Shown: one piece after another, positions 63,997-64,000 of the stretch
Numbering within the stretch: the first letter of the stretch is position 1
Layout of the letters: the number at the start of each line of letters is the position of its first letter
NCBI RefSeq assembly: GCF_014652535.1
Contig: NZ_BMYZ01000002.1
Coordinates: 676,811-740,810 of the forward strand
Direction: 5' to 3'
DNA: 64,000 nucleotides
Source: Cellvibrio zantedeschiae
GTDB taxonomy: Bacteria; Pseudomonadota; Gammaproteobacteria; Pseudomonadales; Cellvibrionaceae
Position numbers and translations under genes: made by a program
The notes under the pieces: generated by a model
Told to the model about the DNA's origin: nothing
Seen by the model: the letters and a program-made list of their open reading frames with translations, nothing else
The model's database searches: none

Positions 63997-64000
63997 AAAA

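Overview
The window reads as chromosomal DNA from a gammaproteobacterium of the Cellvibrionaceae type (Cellvibrio-like; inferred). The grounds are gammaproteobacterial gene orders (amgK<>lptD-surA-pdxA-rsmA-apaG-apaH; argC / DUF6776-bactofilin-erpA / anmK-M23 peptidase / tyrS), long poly-serine linkers joining carbohydrate-binding modules, a large TonB-dependent receptor and many c-di-GMP proteins. No tRNA, CRISPR array, prophage or insertion sequence was recognised. The right end holds what look like the promoters of an rRNA operon whose genes lie outside the window.

Layout. 1-8.5 kb: a partial amgK diverges from the outer-membrane biogenesis and housekeeping cluster lptD to apaH, followed by a porin-like barrel. 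8.5-19.7 kb: a membrane diguanylate cyclase with a carbohydrate-binding-like periplasmic domain, a retropepsin-like protease with rimK, a MacAB-like export operon headed by a Yip1 protein, a GAF-PAS-GGDEF-EAL protein with a structured element upstream, and a STAS protein. 19.7-28.3 kb: hisC, a FabF-like synthase divergent from a TetR regulator across two operator-like palindromes, several small metabolic genes, a LysR/NAD(P)-binding divergent pair and two HAD phosphatases. 28.3-29.0 kb: a nested inverted repeat carrying a hexanucleotide tandem repeat. 29.0-44.7 kb: aquaporin, bacteriophytochrome with heme oxygenase, a MATE pump, a TSUP permease, an ABC exporter, YkgJ, a ROK kinase, an aromatic aminotransferase, a poly-serine lipoprotein, MscS and a glycerophosphodiesterase. 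44.7-52.6 kb: a TonB-dependent receptor, a cytochrome c lipoprotein, a response regulator, a protein-poor transcription unit and an unusual MshEN-membrane segment-3xCBM6-Fn3 protein. 52.6-64 kb: hemL, thiE, hemJ, a CLC channel, argC, DUF6776, bactofilin, erpA, anmK, an M23 peptidase, tyrS and rRNA-type promoters.

The most unusual observations are these. First, the protein at 50144-52312 joins an apparently cytoplasmic MshEN-type c-di-GMP-binding domain to extracytoplasmic CBM6 modules. Second, the diguanylate cyclase at 8580-9881 has a jelly-roll-like sensor. Third, a palindromic motif (TGGTWGCGCAA) occurs four times, each time about 10 nt after the T-tract of a terminator-type hairpin: twice before the TonB receptor, and twice around a unit at 49.7-50.1 kb that has no ordinary gene. 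Fourth, a multi-stem structured element lies upstream of the GGDEF-EAL gene. Together these suggest a polysaccharide-degrading lifestyle in which carbohydrate contact and c-di-GMP signalling are linked; that link is an inference.
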